From the NCBI RefSeq assembly GCF_004514475.2, contig NZ_MYFO02000006.1:124001-188000 (forward strand): a stretch of 64,000 bases of DNA, read 5' to 3'. Position 1 is the stretch's first letter. Every line of letters starts with the position of its first letter. Below the pieces are notes generated by a model that had not been told where the DNA came from, searched no databases, and worked only from the letters and a program-made list of their open reading frames with translations. Shown here piece after piece: positions 34,548 to 42,448 of the stretch. Source of the DNA: Paenibacillus athensensis (GTDB lineage Bacteria; Bacillota; Bacilli; Paenibacillales; NBRC-103111). A program made the position numbers and the translations under genes.

Positions 34548-34742
34548 ATGAGCAAACCGTTGGCCCTTCTTTTTGCCGTGATCGGCACCTTGCTGTTGGC
34601 CTCGATCAGCTTTTTCATCAGCGTGCGCGAGCCATGGATGGTGCTCGTCTGCGCTGTCGCCGCCCTGCTGTTCATCGGCTGGGGCTTCGCCGTCAAAGCG
34701 CGTCAACGCAAAAAAAACGGCGCGCCGCCGTCCGCACGTTGA
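34548..34742 (+). CDS. Two-helix membrane protein, YlaF/DUF5325-like
   Basis: A 64-residue protein with two transmembrane helices (about 4-22 and 28-46) joined by a short loop (SVREPW) and a basic C-terminal tail. Size and layout match YlaF/DUF5325 proteins of Bacillales, whose function is unknown. The ATG at 34548 has only a modest AAGCAGG site; a TACAAT -10 element lies 35-40 bp upstream and argues against the longer in-frame reading. Family call is tentative. Confidence 0.65.
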   Translation: MSKPLALLFAVIGTLLLASISFFISVREPWMVLVCAVAALLFIGWGFAVKARQRKKNGAPPSAR

Positions 34743-34909
34743 CAGCTTCTTGTCCGGGAAGCTATACTTTTGTTAATACCTGCCAGTTTTCACGGTCCAT
34801 GCAAAGTAGTCGTCCTTGTACGCTACTTTTTTTCACCTTATATATTACCAAAAATGAAATATTTCATTTCGGAAACAAAATCATTTTGGATAGAAACGGG
34901 GCGGAACGG

Positions 34910-36070
34910 ATGCTCAAAATCGGCATCGCATGTTATCCCACGCTGGGCGGCTCCGGCGTTGTCGCGACGGAGCTTGGCAAACTGATGGCCGAACAGGGCC
35001 ATGAGGTGCATTTTATTACCGACCGTATGCCGTTTCGGCTCGGGCAGTTCCATACGAATATTTTTTATCACGAAGTCGAAGTCAGCGACTATTACGTCTT
35101 CCGCTACCCGCCTTACGATCTGGCGCTGGCGAACAAGCTCGCGCAGGTAGCCAAGCAGCAGCAGCTCGATATCCTGCACGTGCATTACGCCGTTCCGCAC
35201 GCGATTTGCGCGTATCTCGCCAAGCAGATGGTCGGGCCGCAGCTCAAGGTCGTGACGACGCTGCACGGCACCGATATTACGATTCTTGGTCAGGACCCGT
35301 CGCTGCGCGACCTGATCCGGCTGGCGATTCATCAAAGCGACGCCGTCACGGCCGTGTCGCAGGATTTGATCGACGAAACCTACGCCACGCTGCAGGTCGA
35401 GAAACCGATTGAGCTGGTGTACAACTTCGTCGATGGCCGGGATTACATCGCTCCGGCGAACCCCGCGCTGCGCCAGCAATACGCGCCTGCGGATGAGCGC
35501 ATTCTGCTGCACATGTCCAATTTCCGACCCGTCAAGCGCGTGCCGGACGTCGTCGACATCTTCGCCAGAGTGAACGAGCAGATGCCGTCCCGCCTGCTGT
35601 TCGTCGGCGAAGGCCCGGACTTGGCCAAAGCGGTTGCGCAGGTCAAGCAGCTGGGTTTGGCCGACAGGGTGCATTACCTCGGCAAGCAAAACAACGTCGC
35701 CGAGGTTATTGGCCTGGCCGACCTGCTGCTGCTGCCATCGGAGAAGGAGAGCTTCGGGCTCGTCGCGCTCGAAGCAATGGCTGGCGGCGTGCCGACGGTC
35801 GGCTCCGATTCGGGCGGCATCCCGGAGGTGATCCGCCACGGGGTGGACGGCTTCCTCGCTCCGGTCGGCGATACCGAACGGATGGCGGCTTATGCCGTCC
35901 AGTTGCTGCAGAACCGCGAGTTGTACGACGCGTTCTCGCTTTCGGGGCTGCAGCGCGCGCGCAGCCACTTCTCGGCTGCGGTCATCGCCGGGCAATACGA
36001 GCGGATTTACGCTCGTGTCGCCAGCGGGGACCGCAGCGATTGCTCGGCGGCCGCGCTGCCGAGCGTTTGA
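34910..36070 (+). CDS. bshA: N-acetyl-alpha-D-glucosaminyl L-malate synthase (bacillithiol synthesis)
   Basis: A 386-residue GT-B (GT4) glycosyltransferase catalysing the first step of bacillithiol synthesis, UDP-GlcNAc plus L-malate. The start MLKIGIACYPTLGGSGVVATELG and the segment HGTDITILGQDPSL are characteristic of BshA. The C-terminal nucleotide-binding part has NFRPVKRVPDVV, LLLPSEKESFGLVALEAMAGGVPTVGSDSGGIPEV. The protein is cytoplasmic. It stands alone, bounded by a long palindromic terminator; bshB and bshC are not in the window. Confidence 0.94.
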   Translation: MLKIGIACYPTLGGSGVVATELGKLMAEQGHEVHFITDRMPFRLGQFHTNIFYHEVEVSDYYVFRYPPYDLALANKLAQVAKQQQLDILHVHYAVPHAICAYLAKQMVGPQLKVVTTLHGTDITILGQDPSLRDLIRLAIHQSDAVTAVSQDLIDETYATLQVEKPIELVYNFVDGRDYIAPANPALRQQYAPADERILLHMSNFRPVKRVPDVVDIFARVNEQMPSRLLFVGEGPDLAKAVAQVKQLGLADRVHYLGKQNNVAEVIGLADLLLLPSEKESFGLVALEAMAGGVPTVGSDSGGIPEVIRHGVDGFLAPVGDTERMAAYAVQLLQNRELYDAFSLSGLQRARSHFSAAVIAGQYERIYARVASGDRSDCSAAALPSV

Positions 36071-36134
36071 GGGGCGTGCCTGCGCAGGGCGGGCACGCGG
36101 GGCTGCGTCGCACCGGAACGGGGTGCGACGGGGC

Positions 36135-36196
36135 ATGACAAAAAGACGCTACCCGACCACGGTTCATCCGTGGAGGGGCCAGCGTCTTTTTGTCAT
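36135..36196. terminator. Long bidirectional terminator between bshA and trpS
   Basis: ATGACAAAAAGACGCT (36135-36150) and AGCGTCTTTTTGTCAT (36181-36196) form a 16-bp perfect stem enclosing a CCACGG/CCGTGG hairpin. Confidence 0.9.
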
Positions 36197-36254
36197 GGGC
36201 GCGCGCCGTCCGGTCGGTCGGCGCGTTGGCCGCGCGGGCGGCGATTGGCCGGCC

Positions 36255-36343
36255 CGGCTGCGCCGCCAGCCCGCTCACGCCCCTCGGCTGCGCCGCCAGC
36301 CCGCTCACGCCCCCGGCTGCGCCGCCAGCGCTCGCCCCTGCGG
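36255..36343. repeat. Three tandem 30-bp repeats downstream of trpS
   Basis: Units starting CGGCTGCGCCGCCAGCCCGC occur at 36255 and 36285 and, slightly changed, at 36314. They lie between the trpS stop and the shared terminator, in the 3' untranslated region of trpS. Confidence 0.8.
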
Positions 36344-36364
36344 CTCCGCCTGATCTCGGCGCGC

Positions 36365-37351
36365 TTAACGCCGCGGCAAAAAGCCCATCCGCTGCTTCAC
36401 CTCGCGCAGCGTTGCATCGGCGACCTCGGCCGCTTCCTCGGCGCCCTTGCGCAGCACGTCGTAGATGACGCCGGAGCTGCGCACCTCGCGGTACCGCTGC
36501 TGCAGCGGCTCCAGCACCGCCACGACCTGCTCGGTCAAATCCTTTTTGAATGGCCCGTAGCCTTGGCCCTCGTATTTCGCTTCGATCTCCCGCACGCTCA
36601 GATCGGCAAATTGCGAATAAATGCTGATCAGGTTGCTCACCTCCGGCTTGCTTGCCGGATCGAACTTCACCTCGCGACCGGAATCGGTCACGGCGCGGCT
36701 GAGCTTTTTGCGAATCACATCCGGCTCATCCAGCAAGGCGATATAGCTGCCAGCGTTCGGGTTGCTTTTGCTCATCTTTTTCGACGCGTCGTCGAGCGAC
36801 ATAATGCGCGCCCCTACCTCCGGCATATACGGCTGCGGCATCGTGAACGTATCGCCGAAACGGTTGTTGAACCGGTTCGCCAAATCGCGCGTCAGCTCCA
36901 AATGCTGCTTTTGATCGTCACCCACCGGAATCAAATCGGCATTATACAGCAAAATATCCGCTGCCATCAGCGAAGGATACGTGAACAGCCCGGCGCCTAC
37001 CGAGTCCTTGCCGGCCGACTTGTCTTTAAACTGCGTCATCCGCTCCAACTCGCCCATATAGGTGAGCGTCGTCATCAGCCAGCCCAGCTCGGCATGTGCG
37101 GAAACGTGCGACTGGAGGAAAATCGACGCCTTGTCCGGATCGATCCCCGCCGCCAAATACAGCGCCGCCACCGACTCCGTCTGCTCGCGCAGCGCCTCGG
37201 GCTCCTGCGGAACCGTAATCGCATGCAAATCGACGACCATAAAATAACAGCGATGATCATGCTGCATCTTGGTAAAATTGCGCAGCGCGCCAATGTAGTT
37301 GCCAATCGTCAGCTGACCGCTCGGTTGAATACCGGATAATACTCGTTTCAT
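36365..37351 (-). CDS. trpS: Tryptophanyl-tRNA synthetase
   Basis: A 328-residue class I synthetase. The HIGH-equivalent is TIGNYIG (near 15-21), the start MKRVLSGIQPSG is canonical, and KMSKS is intact in KKMSKSNPN near 195. It charges tRNA-Trp in the cytoplasm. AAAGGAG is followed by an ATG 9 bp later. Expression is governed by a tRNA-Trp T-box leader that ends about 350 bp upstream of the start codon. Confidence 0.97.
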   Translation of the reverse strand: MKRVLSGIQPSGQLTIGNYIGALRNFTKMQHDHRCYFMVVDLHAITVPQEPEALREQTESVAALYLAAGIDPDKASIFLQSHVSAHAELGWLMTTLTYMGELERMTQFKDKSAGKDSVGAGLFTYPSLMAADILLYNADLIPVGDDQKQHLELTRDLANRFNNRFGDTFTMPQPYMPEVGARIMSLDDASKKMSKSNPNAGSYIALLDEPDVIRKKLSRAVTDSGREVKFDPASKPEVSNLISIYSQFADLSVREIEAKYEGQGYGPFKKDLTEQVVAVLEPLQQRYREVRSSGVIYDVLRKGAEEAAEVADATLREVKQRMGFLPRR

Positions 37352-37448
37352 TCAAAAACAGCTCCTTTATCGTCAAAATCGTGCGAATCCGCCGCCCTGA
37401 CGGCATCTGCCATCAAGCCCGGCATCCTGATCCAATCTGCGCTCCGCC

Positions 37449-37533
37449 ATGCTCCGGTTGCTCCGGGCAACCGGGCCACAAACGCGCAAGCGGCACCGCC
37501 AAGCTACCGATGCTCCGGGTTCCCCAGGCAACC
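37449..37533. repeat. Two related hairpin repeats between the T-box and trpS
   Basis: Imperfect 24-bp direct copies (plus-strand 37449-37472 and 37510-37533; minus strand GGTTGCCCGGAGCAACC and GGTTGCCTGGGGAACC) can each fold into a small hairpin in the trpS leader RNA. The 350-bp stretch holds no supported gene. Confidence 0.5.
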
Positions 37534-37702
37534 AGGTCGTGAACGCGCGGACGGCCCCGCCGAGCCCGCCAGGGGCGCGACACCATACCTCAGTCCGTCC
37601 AACCGCCCACCGGCCGCCTTCTACCGCGCAGCGCTGCTTTAGCTCCCTTTGCAGAGCAGCGCTGCTGCCCAAGCTTCGCCCGGGACTGCAAACCGACAAA
37701 CG

Positions 37703-38001
37703 CAAAAAGGCCTCCCGTCCGCAAGGGACGAGAGACCGTGGTGCCACCCTAATTCGCTTTTCCCGACAAACCGCACGTGCGGAATCGGAAAAAGCCTTCA
37801 GCCCGGTAACGGCGGGCAGCCGTTCGGCATACTCAGCGCCTGTCGGCGCTCGCTCGGACCTTGGGCCCTACGCGCGCTAGACGCCGTTCAACCTCATGCT
37901 CAAGGACCCATTCCGCTTGCCTGCTCCACCGATTCGCACCTGCCACCGGCTCTCTGAGAAGCGTCAACAAACGTACTTGTTCCCGTCATCGCATCAATGT
38001 G
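37703..38001 (-). promoter_or_regulatory. T-box riboswitch leader of trpS (tRNA-Trp)
   Basis: On the minus strand the conserved T-box AGGGTGGCACCACGG lies at 37750-37736 and the terminator CTCTCGTCC...GGACGGGAG with a T run at 37734-37703. Upstream is a stem I region with AGAGAGCCGGTGG. A candidate specifier UGG is at 37910-37908 in GAAUGGGUCC, matching tryptophan. Uncharged tRNA-Trp would stabilise the antiterminator and allow trpS transcription. Confidence 0.9.
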
Positions 38002-38007
38002 GTTCTC

Positions 38008-38036
38008 ATTATACACATCGCCGCTTAAATTTTCAA
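38008..38036 (-). promoter_or_regulatory. Promoter of trpS, partly inside ilvD
   Basis: On the minus strand TTGAAA (38036-38031), 17-bp spacer, TATAAT (38013-38008). The -35 lies in the last codons of ilvD. Confidence 0.8.
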
Positions 38037-39710
38037 TACGCCGCCCATGCTGGCATTCGTAACGAGCTTGGAGTAGCGGGCCAGATAACCGGATTGGATT
38101 TTCGGTTCAAAGCCCTTCCACTCGGCACGGCGCGCCGCCATTTCCTCGTCGCTGATTTGCAGCTCGATTTTGCGGTTGTCCAGATCCAGCTCAATGATAT
38201 CGCCGTCATGTACGAACGCCAGCGGACCGCCTTCAGCCGCTTCCGGCGAAATGTGGCCGATGCTGATGCCGCGGGACGCGCCGGAGAAGCGGCCGTCGGT
38301 GATCAGACCGACCTTCGCACCCAGCCCCATGCCCACGATCTGCGACGTAGGCGCGAGCATTTCCGGCATGCCCGGACCGCCCTTAGGTCCTTCGTAGCGG
38401 ATGACCACGACATGGCCTTCCTTGACCTTGCCGTTGGCAATGCCGTACAGCGCGTCTTCTTGCGAATCGAAGCAAATCGCCGGACCGACGTGGCGGCCGC
38501 CTACCGATTTGTCGACTGCTCCGACCTTGATGATACTGCCTTCCGGCGCCAGGTTGCCGAACAGAACGGCCAGACCGCCCCTCTCGCTGTGCGGGTTGTC
38601 CAGCGAATGAATAACGTCATGGTTCAAAATTTCGCAGCCGGCCACGTTCTCAGCCAGCGTTTTGCCTGTGACGGTAATGCGCGAGCCGTCGAGCGCGCCC
38701 GGTTTTTTCAGCAGCTCGTTGATGATCGCGCTCACGCCGCCGGCCAGATGCACGTCTTCGATATGATAGTCGGAAGCCGGAGCGATTTTCGCCAGATGCG
38801 GCACGCGCTCAGCCACTTCGTTGATGCGTTCGATCGGATATTCGAAGCCTGCTTCGCGGGCAATCGCCAGCGTATGCAGAACCGTGTTCGTGGAACCGCC
38901 CATCGCCATATCCAGCGCAAAAGCGTTGTCGATCGTTTCCATTGTCACGATATCGCGTGGCTTGATGTCTAGCTTGATCAATTCCATCAGCTGGCGAGCC
39001 GAACGTTTCACGAACTCCTTGCGCTCTTCGGCGACAGCGAGAATCGTGCCGTTACCCGGCAGCGCCAGACCGAGACCTTCGGCCAGACAGTTCATCGAGT
39101 TGGCTGTGAACATGCCCGAGCACGAGCCGCAAGTCGGACAGCCGTATTGCTCCAGCTCTTCCAAACCGGCTTCGTCGATTTTGCCCGCTTGGAAAGCGCC
39201 CACGCCTTCAAATACGGACGACAAGGAAATCGATTTGCCGTTTTTATCTTTACCGGCCTTCATCGGGCCGCCGCTGACGAGAATCGTCGGGATGTTGACG
39301 CGCAGCAAGCCCATGATCATGCCCGGCGTAATTTTGTCACAGTTCGGGATACAGACAAGTCCGTCGAACCAGTGCGCATTAACCACCGTCTCCAGCGAGT
39401 CGGCGATAATTTCCCGGCTTGGCAGCGAATAACGCATGCCAATGTGGCCCATAGCGATGCCGTCGTCAACACCGATGGTGTTGAACTCGAACGGCACGCC
39501 GCCCGCTTCGCGGATCGCTTCCTTCACGAGCTTGCCGAACTCCTGCAAATGCACGTGACCCGGAATGATGTCTATATACGAGTTGCAAACCGCAATAAAC
39601 GGCTTGCCAAAATCCTCTTCCTTCACGCCGGCCGCACGCAGCAAGCTGCGGTGAGGAGCGCGGTCAAAACCTTTTTTAATCATATCGCTTCGCATTTTTC
39701 CTTTGGACAT
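38025..39710 (-). CDS. ilvD: Dihydroxy-acid dehydratase
   Basis: A 561-residue Fe-S dehydratase of branched-chain amino acid synthesis, converting dihydroxy-isovalerate and its homologue to the 2-keto acids. Cluster and substrate motifs are present: [26 protein letters not shown] and [20 protein letters not shown], then GGSTNTVLH and the C-terminal [28 protein letters not shown]. The ATG at 39710 follows AGGAGGA by 9 bp. It is not followed by a terminator, so some transcripts may run into the trpS leader. Confidence 0.97.
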   Translation of the reverse strand: MSKGKMRSDMIKKGFDRAPHRSLLRAAGVKEEDFGKPFIAVCNSYIDIIPGHVHLQEFGKLVKEAIREAGGVPFEFNTIGVDDGIAMGHIGMRYSLPSREIIADSLETVVNAHWFDGLVCIPNCDKITPGMIMGLLRVNIPTILVSGGPMKAGKDKNGKSISLSSVFEGVGAFQAGKIDEAGLEELEQYGCPTCGSCSGMFTANSMNCLAEGLGLALPGNGTILAVAEERKEFVKRSARQLMELIKLDIKPRDIVTMETIDNAFALDMAMGGSTNTVLHTLAIAREAGFEYPIERINEVAERVPHLAKIAPASDYHIEDVHLAGGVSAIINELLKKPGALDGSRITVTGKTLAENVAGCEILNHDVIHSLDNPHSERGGLAVLFGNLAPEGSIIKVGAVDKSVGGRHVGPAICFDSQEDALYGIANGKVKEGHVVVIRYEGPKGGPGMPEMLAPTSQIVGMGLGAKVGLITDGRFSGASRGISIGHISPEAAEGGPLAFVHDGDIIELDLDNRKIELQISDEEMAARRAEWKGFEPKIQSGYLARYSKLVTNASMGGVLKI

Positions 39711-39806
39711 CTCGTGTCTTCCTCCTAGCATTCGAATGGACATTGAATCTATCATATCATACTTTTTGCGTTTTTTCCCGCTTTCCCTCAAGCTGGAGCA
39801 GACTGC

Positions 39807-40451
39807 TTATTTGCGCCCGAAATCGGCCTTGATTTCGCCCCACTTGCGCGTATCCCATTTCACGATGCGGTTCGTATACGTATTCGCGTTCAGCCACTTG
39901 AGCGCCCGGTCCACCAGCGTCCAAATCTCTTCCGTCGAGCGGTCGCGCACCAGATTGGTTGCTACCTCGCGCTTGCGGATCCAACTGAGCGCCGTCACCG
40001 AATCGGTATATATCGTTTTGTCGCTGCCGATCTTCTTCAAATAAGCCAGACCGTGCACGATGGCGAGAAACTCGCCCAGATTGTTCGTGCCTTTGGCGAT
40101 TGGTCCCTGATAGAACAAAATCTCGCCCGTTCGCGTATCGACGCCCTTATATTCGACAATCCCGGGATTTCCCGAGCAGCCCACATCAACGGAAATGCTG
40201 TTGTAATCGACCTCGGGCGGCGTCTCGCTGCCGCCTGCTTTGGCTTTGGCGCCTGCACCGGCGCTTTTGCCGCTGAAATTCAGCGACTTCTGCCAGCCCT
40301 TGGCCAACGCCTGCTCCGCCTCAATCCGCGATTCATAGGATTTGAACCGCGCCTGCGGATACCCCTTCGTCTGCGCCTGGCATTCGGCCCATGTTCCGTA
40401 AATACCCGGCTTATGGCCGACCCACACGACATAAAACTTGGCTTGCGCCAT
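39807..40451 (-). CDS. RNase HI with N-terminal viroplasmin-like hybrid-binding domain
   Basis: A 214-residue two-domain protein. Residues 5-50 (KFYVVWVGHKPGIYGTWAECQAQTKGYPQARFKSY) match the Cauli_VI/HBD domain of eukaryote-type RNase H1, which binds RNA-DNA hybrids. After a Gly/Ala/Lys linker the catalytic domain has Asp in SVDVGCSGNPG, Glu in NNLGEFLAIVHG, Asp in YTDSVTALSW and a final Asp in the KADFG end, the D-E-D-D set. It degrades RNA in hybrids. AAGGTGGGA precedes the ATG at 40451. It is cotranscribed with the unknown gene at 40487. Confidence 0.9.
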   Translation of the reverse strand: MAQAKFYVVWVGHKPGIYGTWAECQAQTKGYPQARFKSYESRIEAEQALAKGWQKSLNFSGKSAGAGAKAKAGGSETPPEVDYNSISVDVGCSGNPGIVEYKGVDTRTGEILFYQGPIAKGTNNLGEFLAIVHGLAYLKKIGSDKTIYTDSVTALSWIRKREVATNLVRDRSTEEIWTLVDRALKWLNANTYTNRIVKWDTRKWGEIKADFGRK

Positions 40452-40486
40452 GCTATCCCACCTTACCCTCTTCATTCAAAATCCAA

Positions 40487-40978
40487 TCAGCCGGCTTCCC
40501 GCTCCAGCCGCTCCACCAGCTCGGCGACCACCGGCACGGTATCGGCAAAATAGGGCCGGTAATCAAGCCCGTCGACGAAATCCAGATACATACGTCCCAG
40601 CCGCAGCGCCTCGCGGCGATATTCCCGCGTACTCAGCACCGTGCGCTCCATTTCGCGCGGCTTGTCCCCCTGCCGCTCCTCCAGCGCCGTCAGCTCCAGC
40701 GTCAGCTCGTCCAGATGGCGCACCCGGAACGAAAAGCCCCGGCACTCCGGATCACCGCAGCCGCACACAAAAAACGGCATCCGCCGCCACTCCGTCGCCG
40801 CCGCCCAGCGGTTCGGCTCCACATCATGGAAAGCACCATACAGCAACGCCGGCAGTCCGACGTCAATGCACAACGCCTCTTCAACCAGTGCTTCGCCGTC
40901 GACCGTCAGCTTCACCTCGGCCTGAATAATTTGCAAATCGCGCTCCAGCGACCAGCGCTCCGCTACAATTTCCAACAT
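40487..40978 (-). CDS. Unknown protein with CxCxxxxC cluster
   Basis: A 163-residue cytoplasmic protein, acidic, mixed alpha/beta. A central segment FFVCGCGDPECRGFSFRV places three Cys close together, suggesting a metal-binding or structural site. I do not recognise the family. GGAGGGA lies 4 bp before the ATG at 40978. It shares a strand with the RNase H gene, 35 bp upstream of it, so a nucleic-acid-related role is possible but unproven. Confidence 0.65.
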   Translation of the reverse strand: MLEIVAERWSLERDLQIIQAEVKLTVDGEALVEEALCIDVGLPALLYGAFHDVEPNRWAAATEWRRMPFFVCGCGDPECRGFSFRVRHLDELTLELTALEERQGDKPREMERTVLSTREYRREALRLGRMYLDFVDGLDYRPYFADTVPVVAELVERLEREAG

Positions 40979-41079
40979 AAGTCCCTCCGTGCTGCCTGTA
41001 TTCCTCACCTATTATAGCAGAGTTGTTCTGCGCTTGCTCCCCGGATCCGCAGACGCAGAAATAATTTCCATGACTCTCG

Positions 41080-41109
41080 CGAGTATTTTTTGCAAAACCG
41101 CCCATACTA
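41080..41109 (+). promoter_or_regulatory. Sigma-G-type promoter of the second SASP gene
   Basis: CGAGTA (41080-41085), 17-bp spacer, CATACTA (41103-41109), the same -10 and spacing as at 34422-34451. Confidence 0.7.
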
Positions 41110-41134
41110 CGTATTACTGAAGGAGGTGATACAG

Positions 41135-41362
41135 ATGGGTACAGGACAATCTCGCAGCAGCAACTCCTTGGTCGTTCCACAAGCCAACCAGGCTCTCGAT
41201 CAATTGAAGTATGAGGTTGCTCAAGAACTGGGCATCCAAATTCCTCAAGACGGTTATTACGGCTTTATGGCGACTCGCGACACCGGCGCAATCGGCGGTC
41301 ACATCACTCGCCGTCTGGTGCAAATTGCCGAGCAACAGCTCGCTGGCAAATTCAGCAGATAA
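41135..41362 (+). CDS. Alpha/beta-type small acid-soluble spore protein (second copy)
   Basis: A 75-residue SASP, nearly identical to the one at 34137 but on the opposite strand. Both signatures (LKYEVAQELGI and DTGAIGGHITRRLVQIAEQ) are intact. GAAGGAGGTGA lies 5 bp before the ATG. Being monocistronic with a sigma-G-like promoter and a terminator is usual for this family. Confidence 0.96.
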   Translation: MGTGQSRSSNSLVVPQANQALDQLKYEVAQELGIQIPQDGYYGFMATRDTGAIGGHITRRLVQIAEQQLAGKFSR

Positions 41363-41382
41363 TGCTTCGCCTATACTTATGC

Positions 41383-41430
41383 AAAAAGGGCCTCCCTACC
41401 AGTCATCCGATGGGGAAATCGCCCTTTTTT
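41383..41430 (+). terminator. Terminator of the second SASP gene
   Basis: AAAAAGGGC (41383-41391) pairs with GCCCTTTTT (41421-41429), followed by more T. Confidence 0.8.
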
Positions 41431-41484
41431 TCGCATTCGGGAGCAAATCCGCCCTTGTTCCGCTCTTGCTCTCTATGCCGCGAG

Positions 41485-41515
41485 AAAAAAGAAAAGCCTT
41501 GATTCACAAGGCTTT
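41485..41515 (-). terminator. Terminator overlapping the stop codon of the gene at 41504
   Basis: On the minus strand AAAGCCTTG (41515-41507) pairs with CAAGGCTTT (41501-41493), then a T-rich tract. The stem contains the last codons and stop of the gene. Confidence 0.75.
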
Positions 41516-41875
41516 CGCATGGTTCAGGTTCGACATGTTGTAATTGCTTTCAAATTGTACGCTGGCGTACAGCATATTCTGCTTTAATGTAAAATCAAAC
41601 AAAATCTCGCCGTGCGTCCAATGCTTCTTATACTTTAACGAATCGATGGCCATTTGCCGGAACGATTGGAAATGCGTAGCGGATAAGCCCTTGCCGCTCA
41701 CCTCCAGCTCGCCCCCCTTGCTTTCCAGCGGAAGATGCCGGACCCCGAACTTGCCGATTACATTGTTGCGGATCTGAATAAACACCGTTCCCGAGGTCAG
41801 CTGGCCGAGTTCCTCTTTAATTTCCTTAAAAACCAAATCCACCTGCCGGGCAAGCGGAAGCTGCTCCAAGATCAT
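41504..41875 (-). CDS. Small protein of unknown function
   Basis: A 123-residue soluble protein with alternating helices and strands (VDLVFKEIKEELGQL, GTVFIQIRNNVIGKFGVRHLPLES, GEILFDFTLKQNMLYASVQFESNYN). I do not recognise the family. AAGGAGGA lies 5 bp before the ATG, and a good promoter precedes it, so it is expressed as its own unit. Its composition is somewhat more AT-rich than the neighbours. Confidence 0.75.
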   Translation of the reverse strand: MILEQLPLARQVDLVFKEIKEELGQLTSGTVFIQIRNNVIGKFGVRHLPLESKGGELEVSGKGLSATHFQSFRQMAIDSLKYKKHWTHGEILFDFTLKQNMLYASVQFESNYNMSNLNHAKAL

Positions 41876-41929
41876 TTATTTCCTCCTTATTTTTATAAAA
41901 TTGGAATAATATAACTATTTCTTATGCCC

Positions 41930-41958
41930 ATTATACTGGCTGAACGCTTGGATTACAA
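41930..41958 (-). promoter_or_regulatory. Promoter of the gene at 41504
   Basis: On the minus strand TTGTAA (41958-41953), 17-bp spacer, perfect TATAAT (41935-41930). Confidence 0.7.
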
Positions 41959-41980
41959 CAGAATTTTACAATTTTATGAC

Positions 41981-42021
41981 AAAAAAAGACCCGTTTCTTG
42001 CGAAAGCGGGCTCCGGTCTTT
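41981..42021 (-). terminator. Terminator of the YvyF-like gene
   Basis: On the minus strand AAAGACC...CCCG pairs with CGGG...TCTTT, followed by a long T run. Confidence 0.7.
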
Positions 42022-42025
42022 CAGA

Positions 42026-42250
42026 CTAGGATTCGTGAAGCAGATAGGACTCTTTTTGCATATCCAGCAGTCTGGAGATCGGCACGCCTGTATGCAGATG
42101 AACGTCCAGCAGCGTGCTGCTGGGATGACTTTTGACGAACTCGCGGACCATCCGGTACGTGGCAGCCTGTTCCTTTTGGCATCCCTGACAGTAATCCGAC
42201 GCTCCCTTCAAATGAAGCTTGCCGCACAACTTGCAGTTATTCAGTCCCAC
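42026..42250 (-). CDS. YvyF-like zinc-ribbon protein (flagellar-operon protein family)
   Basis: A 74-residue protein. The N-terminal zinc ribbon has two CxxC knuckles (CKLCGKL and CQGCQKE), followed by a helix-turn-helix-like tail (LLDVHLHTGVPISRLLDM). This matches the start of YvyF/TIGR03826 flagellar-operon proteins, which in Bacillus sit with flgM and flgK; here it stands alone. The GTG at 42250 has GGGGGG 6 bp upstream, while the preceding TTG abuts that site. A regulatory or chaperone role is possible. Confidence 0.7.
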   Translation of the reverse strand: MGLNNCKLCGKLHLKGASDYCQGCQKEQAATYRMVREFVKSHPSSTLLDVHLHTGVPISRLLDMQKESYLLHES

Positions 42251-42448
42251 AAGCAACCCCCCGTCATTAACTGCCTTTAGTCATATTTCCATTATAATGC
42301 AAGTCCGACTCCAGCACCAGCCCCGATGAAAAATGCCGGATAATTTGGCAAGTCGCTGTAGAATCTTCATGGGGACAATGATATAATTTGGTTGTGCCTT
42401 GTAAATGTATACGCTTTCAAACAAAACCATATGTACAGAGGAGTCGGT

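Noticed and set aside
37373-37747. A 124-codon minus-strand frame starting inside the T-box
   Set aside because: It overlaps the T-box antiterminator and terminator, has no ribosome site, and its composition (Arg/Gly/Cys-rich) suggests non-coding GC-rich DNA.
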